Shown one piece after another: positions 9,951 to 20,041 of a DNA stretch of 64,000 nt. Below the pieces are notes generated by a model. That model did not search any database, had not been told where the DNA came from, and saw nothing but the letters and a program-made list of their open reading frames with translations. The first letter of the stretch is position 1, and each line of letters begins with the position of its first letter. Source of the stretch: Bacteroidales bacterium (lineage in GTDB: Bacteria; Bacteroidota; Bacteroidia; Bacteroidales; JAQXIO01); the NCBI GenBank assembly GCA_029007825.1, contig JAQXIO010000009.1, forward strand, positions 1 through 64,000, given 5' to 3'. The position numbers and the translations under genes are program-made.

Positions 9951-9985
9951 ATGGCCGATATTTTAAAGAATATCGGCCATTTTTG
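9951..9985 (+). terminator. Terminator after phoH
   Basis: A perfect 12-bp inverted repeat, ATGGCCGATATT (9951-9962) with 9969-9980 and a 6-nt loop, followed by TTTTG. Confidence 0.85.
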
Positions 9986-9996
9986 TGATTAATTGA

Positions 9997-10004
9997 TAAC
10001 TTTG
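9997..10004 (+). promoter_or_regulatory. Possible -7 promoter box upstream of the GH43 gene
   Basis: TAACTTTG matches the Bacteroidetes -7 consensus TAnnTTTG, 44 bp before the GH43 start codon. No TTTG is placed 19-20 bp upstream, so only half of the promoter is supported. Confidence 0.4.
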
Positions 10005-10042
10005 TACTTTCTGTATTTACCACAATTTACAAAAATACCTGA

Positions 10043-11626
<1,584 letters not shown>

Positions 11627-11638
11627 TTTGAAAATGAA

Positions 11639-13015
11639 ATGATATTCGGTTTTATAAAAAGACATAAAGGGCTGACAATTACAATAGTAATATTACTGGG
11701 GTTATGTTTTTTCTGTATGAAAAATTGGGAGAAATGGTTCCGTAATATGCCCGAAGACCCATATAGTGTATTGACTGTACCTGAACAAATTCTCTTATCG
11801 ATAGGCGATTCTGATACCTCCCGGGCTTTTACGTGGCGATGTGATACGATTGTACAGAATTCATGGGTAACACTGGTTCGGGAAAATACAAACGATACCT
11901 TGTATTATAAAGCTTCCGGAGTGATTGTAGGAACGCCTGGGGGAAAAGGAGTCTATTACGGTTGTTTGATAGACTCGTTGAAAAAAGGAGAGAATTATCG
12001 TTATTCCGTAACAACTGCCGGAAAACAGTCCGACTGGTTCTCATTTTATATGCCCGAACAGACAGATAGCCGTTTTTCTTTTATCTATTTAGGAGATATT
12101 CAGGATTCGATACATGGAAAAACAGGTGATATTTATCATATGTTGGCGAAAAACTATCCGGATACCCATTTTTGGCTTTTTGGAGGTGATATGGTTGAGC
12201 GTTATCTGGAGGAATACTGGACGGAATGGTTTAATGCGATGGATACGATAGCTTCACAGGTTCCTATTTTGTCAATTCCCGGGAATCATGAACACTATAA
12301 AGGTTTTCCTAAAAAGTTAGATCCACGGTGGACAGCTCATTTCCGTTATCCTGAAAACGGAATAGATGAAACTTCGCGCTATGGAAATGTCCGTAATTAT
12401 GGAGATGTTCTGCTGGTTTCACTTACTACCTTTGAATTTCCGTCGCCTGTTGTATTGTGGCAGCAATATTGGTGGTTGGACAATATTCTGAGAAATACCA
12501 GACAACCTTGGAAGATTGTAACGATGCACCATCCGGTTTATTCGATAGCAAAAAGCCGTTTCAATCCATTTTCCCGTTGGATATTTAATCCACTATTTGA
12601 GAAATATAACGTTGATTTGGTATTGCAGGGACACGATCATGGATATGGACGGAGAACACGGATGGAAGATGGAAAAGCAATCCCCCCCTTATATATTGTA
12701 ACCTGTTGTTCCCCGAAAACGTATGTACCCTCTTTAGATTCTCCTTTTGACCGCATGGCTTCAGGCATAAAGCTATATCAACAAATCCGATTGAATGGAG
12801 ATACGTTGTTTTATACATCATATACCACAGACGACCGTCAGCTTTATGACTCCGTATTAATAATTAAAGATAAAGAGAGGGTGATAATAGAACCGGATAT
12901 AATAAATACTCCCGAAATATTTGAAATGCCTACTCGTCTGCTATATAAAGAAGAGAAAGACCGTATAAAATTCAAGGAACAGATTCGTAAACGGCAGGAA
13001 AAACAACACACGTAG
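11639..13015 (+). CDS. Membrane-anchored metallophosphoesterase (purple acid phosphatase-like)
   Basis: A 458-residue protein with an uncleaved-looking N-terminal membrane segment (about residues 11-27), suggesting a periplasm-facing enzyme. Residues about 45-135 form a fibronectin-like N-terminal domain as in purple acid phosphatases. The catalytic domain shows metal-binding motifs in order: LGDIQD (about 151), GGDMVE (182), PGNHEHY (214), MHHPVYS and LVLQGHDHGYGR. These enzymes hydrolyse phosphomonoesters with a dinuclear metal centre. The gene starts 12 bp after the broken GH43 gene and is followed 20 bp later by a beta-helix glycosidase. It may therefore remove phosphate from a glycan; that is inference. 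Confidence 0.88.
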   Translation: MIFGFIKRHKGLTITIVILLGLCFFCMKNWEKWFRNMPEDPYSVLTVPEQILLSIGDSDTSRAFTWRCDTIVQNSWVTLVRENTNDTLYYKASGVIVGTPGGKGVYYGCLIDSLKKGENYRYSVTTAGKQSDWFSFYMPEQTDSRFSFIYLGDIQDSIHGKTGDIYHMLAKNYPDTHFWLFGGDMVERYLEEYWTEWFNAMDTIASQVPILSIPGNHEHYKGFPKKLDPRWTAHFRYPENGIDETSRYGNVRNYGDVLLVSLTTFEFPSPVVLWQQYWWLDNILRNTRQPWKIVTMHHPVYSIAKSRFNPFSRWIFNPLFEKYNVDLVLQGHDHGYGRRTRMEDGKAIPPLYIVTCCSPKTYVPSLDSPFDRMASGIKLYQQIRLNGDTLFYTSYTTDDRQLYDSVLIIKDKERVIIEPDIINTPEIFEMPTRLLYKEEKDRIKFKEQIRKRQEKQHT

Positions 13016-13035
13016 AAATTGAATAGCTTACATTT

Positions 13036-14496
13036 ATGATGACGAAAAAATGTTTGTTTTTACAGCTTTTTTTGTTTACGGTCAATTTGTGTCCGGGAGC
13101 AGTTGTTTATCCCTTCCCGGATGGGATACAACCCGCTTCCGATTTCGAAATATATATTGACGGCCAGCCTTCGTTTGTATATAATACAACGGCTGGAGCA
13201 TTTACAGCTTTTGAATCGGATGATTCCGTATATGTTACGATTAAGACCTCCGTGGATGTCAAATATGTCGATATAAGGCCGCTCAGACTCAGGATTATTC
13301 CCGAAATAAAAGAGAAAGAGATACAATTTGTACTGCCTGCCGGTGAAAAGGTCAGTATTGAGTTGAATAAATCCTTAATTCGTCCCCTCTTTATTTTTGC
13401 AAATCGAATTGAACGAGATAAACCATCTCCAAATAGTAAAGATATAATCTGGTACAAAGCCGGGCGAACTTATGATGTCGGAGATCACCTTCTTAAAGAT
13501 AATGCAGTTGTCTACATTGAAGGCGGCGCTGTTGTAAAGGGCTCTTTTAAGGCGGAAAAGAAAAAGAACGTGACGATCATGGGAAGAGGCATTATAGATG
13601 GAACGAATGTCAGAGGAGAGGAAGATTATCGGGAAGCTGTAAAAAATTACCGTCATTGGAAAAAATTGCTTCATTTTATTGATTGTAAAGATATTCTGGT
13701 GAAGGATGTCATATTGATGAACAGTAATGCATGGAATCTTGTTCCGGATAGGTCGGAAGATGTAACAATTGATAATGTAAAGATTGTATGTAATAATCCG
13801 AGCGACGATGCCATTGATATTGTTCAGAGTAAGAATGTGACGGTCTGCAACTCTTTTATAAGATCGAAAGACGATTGCATTGCAATAAAATCTCTTTTTG
13901 ACGATATGCCGGATAGAATTGTAAGTAACGTACATATTTACAATTGTGTGTTATGGTCTCCTGAATGGGGTAACGCTTTTGAAATCGGTTATGAAACACT
14001 GGTACCTTATATTGAAGATATCGTGATGGAAAATTGTGATATCATTCATGTGCAGGCAGGAGCTGCATTTTCTGTTCATAATTCCGACTATGCTGTAGTG
14101 CGGAATTTATTATTTAAAGATATAAGAATAGAAGATGCTCGAGACAAATTGATCGATCTGGTAATTTTTGTCTCTCTTTTCAGTAAAGACAATCCTTATA
14201 CCTTCGATGATTTTTATAAAAACTATTATCAGGAAGGTCCTTGGGCGAACGTCTTGCGTTTGTCCCCAAAACAACAGAAAGATTTTGCAAAGTCCAGAGG
14301 CAAAATTCAAAATATTCGGTTTGAAAATATATCAGTTACAGGTATTTTCCCATATTCCGTTATGAATGGTTTTGATGCTGATCATAATATTGAAAACATA
14401 CAAATTCGTAATTTGTATGTAAACGACAAACATATACAAGCACTTGAAGATGCGTGTTTATATCGTCAACATACGGAAAATGTGGTAATAGAATAA
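13036..14496 (+). CDS. Secreted right-handed beta-helix glycosidase, GH28/GH49-like
   Basis: A 486-residue protein with a signal peptide (about 1-21), a beta-sandwich N-terminal domain (about 25-135) and a parallel beta-helix. The helix shows the repeating pattern VTIMGRGIIDGTN, DILVKDVILMNSNAWNLVPD, NNPSDDAIDIVQSKNVTVCN and RSKDDCIAIKS. The DDAID and DDCIAIK blocks match the paired aspartate positions of GH28 polygalacturonases. However, the GH28 histidine (GHG) and the RIK motif are not evident; WSPEWGNAFEIG stands where GHG is expected. The separate N-terminal sandwich recalls GH49. The substrate is unknown. It is the last gene of the GH43-phosphatase run. Confidence 0.75.
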   Translation: MMTKKCLFLQLFLFTVNLCPGAVVYPFPDGIQPASDFEIYIDGQPSFVYNTTAGAFTAFESDDSVYVTIKTSVDVKYVDIRPLRLRIIPEIKEKEIQFVLPAGEKVSIELNKSLIRPLFIFANRIERDKPSPNSKDIIWYKAGRTYDVGDHLLKDNAVVYIEGGAVVKGSFKAEKKKNVTIMGRGIIDGTNVRGEEDYREAVKNYRHWKKLLHFIDCKDILVKDVILMNSNAWNLVPDRSEDVTIDNVKIVCNNPSDDAIDIVQSKNVTVCNSFIRSKDDCIAIKSLFDDMPDRIVSNVHIYNCVLWSPEWGNAFEIGYETLVPYIEDIVMENCDIIHVQAGAAFSVHNSDYAVVRNLLFKDIRIEDARDKLIDLVIFVSLFSKDNPYTFDDFYKNYYQEGPWANVLRLSPKQQKDFAKSRGKIQNIRFENISVTGIFPYSVMNGFDADHNIENIQIRNLYVNDKHIQALEDACLYRQHTENVVIE

Positions 14497-14502
14497 TAAA
14501 AT

Positions 14503-15300
14503 TTAGGGCAAGGAGACAGTTTTTAGCCACGCATTGACAGAATCCAGTAGAATAGGAGAGGACGGGCGTAAAGCCCACGACTGAAGTTGTGTAAAACTGA
14601 TATCGGTGTCGTAATCGATATTTTTATAACGTTTGGAGAGTAATTTTACCGTTTCCAGATCTCCGACTGCATAATCGATTTCACCTCTCGCTACCATCAT
14701 AACCAGTTGCTCTGTATCATAGGGCGATTCGATAATGAAAATAGAGTCTCCTATCTCCTCCTCTAAATTCTTTATCCGGAGTTTTACTGGTGAGTTTGCT
14801 GCAATATACAGCGTTTTTCCACCGAGTTCCAGTTGATTTCGTAGAAGCGTCTTATCCTTTGCTTTACTTTGGATAAGTACTTGTTTACTTAATTCTATGG
14901 GTTCGGTAAATGCAAATTGTTCACGTAAATCGGCTGTAATCGGTATATTCCGGGCTATAATGTCATAAGCACCGTTTGTTAATCCCTCAAATGATTTTTC
15001 CAAATCGTTTTCCAGAAATAATTCGACTTTTAATTGAAGATAATCTCCTAATTGATGAACCAGGGCATATTGTAATCCTTCTATCGTATCGCCGTTTATA
15101 TAGTAATTTAGACTATTGTAGTTCGTTACGATTCGTAGAATACTATCTTCTTTAATCTGCTGGAAATCCCTTTCAACCCGAACATCATTCTTAGGATTCC
15201 ATAATAACAGAATCATAAAAATAAGGGCGAAAATGAGTAATATAATATAGACTCTCAAACGCCTTTTTGAATGGGTGGTCTTTAATTGTAAAAATTCCAT
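14503..15300 (-). CDS. Membrane-anchored solute-binding family 3 (MltF N-terminal-like) protein
   Basis: A 265-residue protein with one N-terminal membrane segment (about 15-35) and a periplasmic SBP_bac_3 domain. Visible pieces are LRIVTNYNSLNYYINGDTIE, GAYDIIARNIPITADLREQF, then FTEPIELSKQVLI and VARGEIDYAVGDLE. These are the pattern of the amino-acid-binding-like half of the lytic transglycosylase MltF. The protein stops right after this domain, so the transglycosylase (SLT) half is absent. Its start overlaps the end of the porin gene by 19 bp, so the two are probably translated together. A role as a sensor or regulator of cell-wall turnover is inference. Confidence 0.8.
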   Translation of the reverse strand: MEFLQLKTTHSKRRLRVYIILLIFALIFMILLLWNPKNDVRVERDFQQIKEDSILRIVTNYNSLNYYINGDTIEGLQYALVHQLGDYLQLKVELFLENDLEKSFEGLTNGAYDIIARNIPITADLREQFAFTEPIELSKQVLIQSKAKDKTLLRNQLELGGKTLYIAANSPVKLRIKNLEEEIGDSIFIIESPYDTEQLVMMVARGEIDYAVGDLETVKLLSKRYKNIDYDTDISFTQLQSWALRPSSPILLDSVNAWLKTVSLP

Positions 15301-17297
15301 GACAATCCGAATCGTATATAGAAAGGATCCAAGGGATAATGAGCCAGCGAGAAATAATTCGTTTGAAATAGTAAACTTCCGATATTATAACCCATTACAA
15401 AGAAACGAGTATATTTTAAATGAGCATTAAGATAAACGTTAAGTAATGGAAAATTACCGATTTTTACTTCATCCTGCATACGAAATTGCTGTGTGGCCGC
15501 ATCGTAATAAGGAGCGTAATAACTTGTCTGATAGCGTACGTCTATACCGGGTTGTATAGTTAACACCTTCGCAATCTTGAAAATGATATATAAATTAGAA
15601 TAAGCACTGAACTCAGGTAAAGGCAAAGCATTAGGGCTACTGCTCTTCTGATAGGCAATTTCGTTTTCCCAGTTTAATATTCCTGCTTTAAAGTTTTGAT
15701 TTAGCTGTGCGGCAAATACTTGTATATTGCCATCGTGCTGTTCGCTTACGCCCTCTTTATTAAAGAATACGTAGTTGGTTATATTTTCTACACCCGCAGT
15801 TAGCTTTGTCCGGGTATAGGGGAAATTCAGTTCTCCTCCGAAATAAATTCGTTTTGTTTTGGCAAAGTTGTTATCCCACCAGTAAAAAGTAGAGTGATTA
15901 TGCCGTTCAAAGAAAGCAGGAACAAGATTTAGCAAATGGGCTTTTCCCTTGATAGAAATATCTTTTCCCCACAAAGGAAATTTAGTCCCGATTTCTCCTG
16001 TTAATTTGAATTCTCCTAAATCGACTCCCGTTAACCCTAACTCAGCGTTAGCGCGGTAGGTTAAAAGTGAGCCCTGGCGTTTGGCCAATTCACCTCCTAT
16101 TTTCGTGGAAAATTCTTTGTATATTTTTTCTGTCAAGGTTCCGTTCATCGTCGTATCCGCCAGTGTAAAATGACGGTAATCGAAGTCGGCATAAACCGTT
16201 AATCCGAATTTTGCCCACTTTTTAAATCCCTCCCGCAATGCAATACCTACGGTATTGCGTAGAGACCAGTAAGACATCCGGTCATTGACAACATAACCGC
16301 TGTCCACCGGAAGGTGATGACTGCCATAGATAGTGTCGATATTCTTGTCGTGAGATAAAAAGCGGCGGTTGTTGCTCCGGAAATCGAACGTATGGATAAA
16401 GCTGGTAACAGGAACAAACTCTTTCTTAGGGTCGGAAGCGGCTTCTTGCCCAGGTGCTGTCTGGTAAAATCCTACATTGTATTTATGTGTAAAATAAAAA
16501 CGGTTGCCCTTTATATGGTTCCATGTGTCGATGAAAAGGGTAGGTATGTTGTATGAGGGAATATTCTGACCGCCTTCTTGTATAGCCTCTTTATCGGTAA
16601 TGTATCGGTCGTCTTTGATACCTCCGTTTTCGTAATTCAGGAAATTGGTATTGTAATAAAGTACATTCAGATCGTATTTATCCGATATATAGCTCGAATA
16701 GATGGCGAGGTTGATGTCTTTGGTTGACTGTGATTCATACATTCCCCTGCCGTATATGTAATCGAAGTCAAATCCGATATTGAATTTTTTCCCGAAGTTC
16801 ATGGACATAGCCCCCTTGAACTGTTCGGCATTATGTCCCTTTTCACCGCCGTTATTATAAGTAATGTTGGCATATGGGACTTTCGTATTCATAAAATGAA
16901 ACTGATCCGGTTTTTGAAGATAAGGCCAGTAACCATCTGCAAATATGAAATCTTCTCTTTCCGGGCGACCGAAAAATATTTTGTTTTCGGCAGGAGAGCC
17001 CAGATTTCCCAGATATCCCATTGCTACGGAACGTGAATCCACCAAAGTCTTCGAAGCATAATTGATTGCTGCGGTATCGAATGGTATTCGTGTAATTTCT
17101 CCTAATTTTGAAACTGTCCATGAATAAATCCGTACGGAATCTGCGGGTTTCAGGAAGGCCTGTTTTATATCGTCGATCATGGTAGTCCGTGCCGAATCTA
17201 TGGCCTCTTTCTCGGTTTCCTGCGGATAACCTGTAAAAGGGAGTAGCAATAGTATAACGGAGATGATGATCGAAGGTATATTCCGATACGTATTCAT
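15282..17297 (-). CDS. Putative outer-membrane porin (Bacteroidetes beta-barrel family)
   Basis: A protein of about 671 residues with a signal peptide (about 1-25, ending FTGYPQ) and a long beta-barrel pattern ending in aromatic residues (LSWNFYN). It fits the Bacteroidetes putative-porin family; segments such as YPYLQKPDQFHFMNTKVPYA without its first residue, and ITYNNGGEKGHNAEQFKGA, are typical. The start chosen is the ATG at 17297; an upstream in-frame codon at 17312 lies inside the apparent promoter. The -7 box is only 5 bp from this ATG, so the mRNA may be leaderless. It is followed by the MltF-like protein with a 19-bp overlap. Confidence 0.85.
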   Translation of the reverse strand: MNTYRNIPSIIISVILLLLPFTGYPQETEKEAIDSARTTMIDDIKQAFLKPADSVRIYSWTVSKLGEITRIPFDTAAINYASKTLVDSRSVAMGYLGNLGSPAENKIFFGRPEREDFIFADGYWPYLQKPDQFHFMNTKVPYANITYNNGGEKGHNAEQFKGAMSMNFGKKFNIGFDFDYIYGRGMYESQSTKDINLAIYSSYISDKYDLNVLYYNTNFLNYENGGIKDDRYITDKEAIQEGGQNIPSYNIPTLFIDTWNHIKGNRFYFTHKYNVGFYQTAPGQEAASDPKKEFVPVTSFIHTFDFRSNNRRFLSHDKNIDTIYGSHHLPVDSGYVVNDRMSYWSLRNTVGIALREGFKKWAKFGLTVYADFDYRHFTLADTTMNGTLTEKIYKEFSTKIGGELAKRQGSLLTYRANAELGLTGVDLGEFKLTGEIGTKFPLWGKDISIKGKAHLLNLVPAFFERHNHSTFYWWDNNFAKTKRIYFGGELNFPYTRTKLTAGVENITNYVFFNKEGVSEQHDGNIQVFAAQLNQNFKAGILNWENEIAYQKSSSPNALPLPEFSAYSNLYIIFKIAKVLTIQPGIDVRYQTSYYAPYYDAATQQFRMQDEVKIGNFPLLNVYLNAHLKYTRFFVMGYNIGSLLFQTNYFSLAHYPLDPFYIRFGLSWNFYN

Positions 17298-17301
17298 AGT
17301 A

Positions 17302-17333
17302 CAAACGTACATAAATAGATGAATGTATGCAAA
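17302..17333 (-). promoter_or_regulatory. Promoter of the porin operon
   Basis: Read on the minus strand: TTTG (17333-17330), 20 bp, then TACGTTTG (17309-17302), a full match to the Bacteroidetes promoter form. The expected transcription start falls on or within a few bases of the porin ATG at 17297. Confidence 0.7.
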
Positions 17334-17345
17334 TGAGCGAATAAG

Positions 17346-17386
17346 AAACCGGAACTCCTAACTTTGAAGGTTATGGGTTCCGGTTT
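17346..17386 (-). terminator. Terminator of the 2-oxoacid:ferredoxin oxidoreductase operon
   Basis: A 10-bp inverted repeat AAACCGGAAC (17346-17355) with 17377-17386 and a 21-nt loop that can pair partly. It is followed on the minus strand by a T-rich stretch, 38 bp after the gamma-subunit gene. Confidence 0.7.
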
Positions 17387-17423
17387 GTATAGGATTATCT
17401 CAGGAGAGACACTTTCTTGTAAA

Positions 17424-17966
17424 TTATATTTTTTTTATTATTTCCATGCCCCTGAGGATTGCAGCCTCATTCATGGGAATCAGTTTGTGATGACGTTCGG
17501 GAAGAGATTTTTTCAGTCCTAATAATACATTTTCCATCTGTACCATCGGACGTATTTTCAATAATCCCCCCAAAACGATCATATTGAAAGCCTTCGAATT
17601 ATTCATTTCGGCAGCAGCATCCATCGCGTCGATCCGGTAAATCTCGATATCCGTACGCTTGATAGGCTTGTTGATACCGTAGCTGTCATAGATGAGAACG
17701 CCTCCGGGCTTTATTTTGGATTCGAACTTATCCATTGAAGGCTGGTTGAGTATGATTGCAATATCATATTCGTTCAGGATAGGAGAGCTGATACGTTCGT
17801 CACTCAGAATAACCGTTACATTTGCGGTTCCCCCACGTTGTTCCGGTCCGTATGACGGCATCCAACTGATCTCTTTCCCCTCCATTAGCCCGGAATAAGC
17901 AAGAATCTTTCCCATAGAGAGAACTCCTTGTCCCCCGAAACCTGCTATAATGATCTCTTCTTTCAT
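17424..17966 (-). CDS. 2-oxoacid:ferredoxin oxidoreductase, gamma subunit
   Basis: A subunit of about 180 residues. It opens with EEIIIAGFGGQGVLSMGKIL, the glycine-rich signature of the gamma domain, and contains PSYGPEQRGGTANVTVILSD. With the alpha and beta subunits and ferredoxin it oxidatively decarboxylates a 2-oxoacid with CoA, reducing ferredoxin; in anaerobes it also works in reverse. Transcribed last in its operon, 18 bp after the beta subunit. I chose the ATG at 17966; an ATG at 17972 would add two residues. The substrate (2-oxoglutarate or branched-chain 2-oxoacid) cannot be decided from sequence alone. Confidence 0.9.
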   Translation of the reverse strand: MKEEIIIAGFGGQGVLSMGKILAYSGLMEGKEISWMPSYGPEQRGGTANVTVILSDERISSPILNEYDIAIILNQPSMDKFESKIKPGGVLIYDSYGINKPIKRTDIEIYRIDAMDAAAEMNNSKAFNMIVLGGLLKIRPMVQMENVLLGLKKSLPERHHKLIPMNEAAILRGMEIIKKI

Positions 17967-17984
17967 TGTCATTTAGGATTTTTC

Positions 17985-18749
17985 TTATTCAACGTTCTTT
18001 AAATCGCCCAAAGGATACATGGAAAACATATTTTCCTCCATCCATTTGTTAGCCTGATCCGGTGTCATTTTCCATCCTGAAGCACAGGTAGAAACAAATT
18101 CGACAACAGATGTTCCTTTTCCTGCCATTGAGTTTTCGAAAGCTTTGCGTAACATCTTTTTTGCTTTTCTGACGGCTGCCGGTGTATGTACGGCCTGGCG
18201 TGTAACAAGACAGGTACCTTCCAACTGAGCCAGAAGATTTGATATTTTAAGCGGATAACCGTTTAACTCTACATTACGGCCGTAAGGACAGGTCGATGTT
18301 TTCATCCCTTCCAGAGTTGTCGGGGCCATCTGGCCTCCCGTCATTCCGTAAATGGCATTGTTTATGAAAACGATTACGATATTTTCTCCACGGTTACAGG
18401 CATGAATAGTTTCACATGTCCCGATTGCAGCGAGGTCACCGTCTCCCTGGTAAGTGAATACCATTTTTGACGGATTGAGCCGCTTTACAGCGGTTGCCAA
18501 AGCTGTGGCACGTCCGTGGGCAGCTTCCTGCCAGTCGATATCTATATAGTTATATGCAAAAACCGCACAGCCAACAGGTGAGATACCGATGGTTTGTTCT
18601 TCCATACCCATTTCGTCGATTACTTCGGCAACAAGCTTATGTACTACACCGTGGCTGCAGCCCGGACAATAGTGCATAGGATTGTCATTCATCAAACGAG
18701 GTTTTGTATAAACCAGATTTTCAGGCTTGATTATTTCGTTGACTTCCAT
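17985..18749 (-). CDS. 2-oxoacid:ferredoxin oxidoreductase, beta (thiamine diphosphate) subunit
   Basis: A 254-residue subunit holding the thiamine diphosphate. Family marks are MHYCPGCSHGVVHKL near the N-terminus, with cluster or cofactor-associated cysteines, and the TPP motif GDGDLAAIGTCETIHACNRG. The latter runs on to NNAIYGMTGGQMAPTT, the metal and diphosphate binding region. It starts 16 bp after the small membrane protein gene. Part of the five-gene operon ferredoxin-alpha-small membrane protein-beta-gamma. Confidence 0.93.
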   Translation of the reverse strand: MEVNEIIKPENLVYTKPRLMNDNPMHYCPGCSHGVVHKLVAEVIDEMGMEEQTIGISPVGCAVFAYNYIDIDWQEAAHGRATALATAVKRLNPSKMVFTYQGDGDLAAIGTCETIHACNRGENIVIVFINNAIYGMTGGQMAPTTLEGMKTSTCPYGRNVELNGYPLKISNLLAQLEGTCLVTRQAVHTPAAVRKAKKMLRKAFENSMAGKGTSVVEFVSTCASGWKMTPDQANKWMEENMFSMYPLGDLKNVE

Positions 18750-18765
18750 GATGGATAGAATTTAT

Positions 18766-18936
18766 TTAAATGAAATATTTAATGATGTATTGAACGAAGC
18801 GAATGAAAAGAGCACTTCCACCGCAATAGAGATAGACAGATTTATTTTCGGGAATCATAAAATAGGTCGCTATTGTTGCCAGTGTAAGCAGATAAAATAG
18901 CGAAGTCATAATACGATTTACCTTGTCTATATTCAT
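18766..18936 (-). CDS. Small membrane protein inside the oxidoreductase operon
   Basis: A 56-codon gene read by hand: MNIDKVNRIMTSLFYLLTLA opens it, followed by about 36 residues that include TYFMIPENKSVYLYCGG and a hydrophobic end (IRFVQYIIKYFI). Two membrane-spanning segments are likely (about 10-27 and 34-55). It sits 7 bp after the alpha-subunit stop and 16 bp before the beta-subunit start, on the same strand, so it is certainly in the operon. There is no known motif. It may anchor the enzyme to the membrane or link it to a membrane partner; that is inference. It is easily missed by annotation because of its size. Confidence 0.8.
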   Translation of the reverse strand: MNIDKVNRIMTSLFYLLTLATIATYFMIPENKSVYLYCGGSALFIRFVQYIIKYFI

Positions 18937-18943
18937 ATACACA

Positions 18944-20023
18944 TTACATTAATTTTGTTTTTATTGCGTCCAATACTTCATCAGGTGTAGGAACGATACC
19001 TCCTAAACGTCCGAAGTGTTCGACCTTAACTTTTCCTTCCACAGCCAGGCGGATATCTTCAACCATTTGTCCGGCATTAAGTTCTGCCGAAAGCATACCT
19101 TTTACTTTGGAAGCATACTTTTTGATAATGTCGGTAGGGAACGGCCATAAAGTGATCGGACGAAGCAAGCCGACTTTTAGACCTTCTGCTCTTGCCAGTT
19201 CGACGGTTTTTTGAGAGATACGTGCCATTGAGCCGAATGCAACGATAAGGTAATCCGCATCATCGCACATAAACTCTTCATAACGAACTTCATTTTCCTC
19301 AATTTTGCGGTATTTAGCCTGGAAACGTATATTGTTCTCTTCCATTACAGCCGGATCGAGTTCCAGCGATGTGATCACATTTCGTTTGTTACCCTTTAGT
19401 TTTCCTTGGGTTGCCCATGGCATCTCCTTGCGGATTTGTTCTTCTGTTCTTCTGGCTTTGAACGGAGGTAATACCACTTTTTCCATCATCTGTCCGATTA
19501 CTCCGTCGGCAAGAATCATGGCCGGATTCTGGTATTTGAAGGCCAGGTCGAAACCCAGAGCTACAAAGTCTGCCATTTCCTGAACCGAAGCTGGAGCAAG
19601 GGTTATTAGGCGGTAGTCACCGTGTCCGCCTCCTTTTACTGTCTGGAAATAATCTGCCTGACTCGGCTGAATAGTTCCCAGACCTGGGCCGCCGCGCATG
19701 ACGTTAACGATAAGACAAGGCAATTCTGCTCCTGCGATATATGAAATACCCTCCAGTTTCAGGCTTATTCCGGGACTGGATGAAGAGGTCATAACTGTTT
19801 TTCCACATCCTGCGCCACCGTAAACCATATTGATCGCGGCAACTTCACTTTCTGCCTGCAATACAACCATACCAGTCGTTTCCCAAGGCTTTTCAGCCAT
19901 TAAAGTCTCCATAATCTCCGATTGTGGAGTAATGGGATAACCGAAATAACCATCGGCTCCGTAGCGGATAGCTGCGTGAGCGATAGCCTCGTTCCCTTTC
20001 ATCAATTTTATTTCTTTTGACAT
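18944..20023 (-). CDS. 2-oxoacid:ferredoxin oxidoreductase, alpha subunit (KorA/VorB type)
   Basis: A 359-residue subunit of VorB/KorA size. MKGNEAIAHAAIRYGADGYF without its first residue begins the pyrimidine-binding domain, followed by GYPITPQSEIMETLM and SSSSPGISLKLEGISYIAGA, which bind substrate and CoA in this family. The C-terminal transketolase-C-like domain includes ADYLIVAFGSMARIS and LRPITLWPFP. It begins 18 bp after the ferredoxin gene. Such enzymes are commonly annotated as 2-oxoglutarate or 3-methyl-2-oxobutanoate (VorB) oxidoreductase in Bacteroidales; the exact substrate is not resolved. Confidence 0.92.
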   Translation of the reverse strand: MSKEIKLMKGNEAIAHAAIRYGADGYFGYPITPQSEIMETLMAEKPWETTGMVVLQAESEVAAINMVYGGAGCGKTVMTSSSSPGISLKLEGISYIAGAELPCLIVNVMRGGPGLGTIQPSQADYFQTVKGGGHGDYRLITLAPASVQEMADFVALGFDLAFKYQNPAMILADGVIGQMMEKVVLPPFKARRTEEQIRKEMPWATQGKLKGNKRNVITSLELDPAVMEENNIRFQAKYRKIEENEVRYEEFMCDDADYLIVAFGSMARISQKTVELARAEGLKVGLLRPITLWPFPTDIIKKYASKVKGMLSAELNAGQMVEDIRLAVEGKVKVEHFGRLGGIVPTPDEVLDAIKTKLM

Positions 20024-20041
20024 ATTTTGATGAGTCTTTTT

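Noticed and set aside
13375-13935. 186-codon minus-strand frame opposite the beta-helix glycosidase
   Set aside because: Antisense shadow without any domain or promoter.
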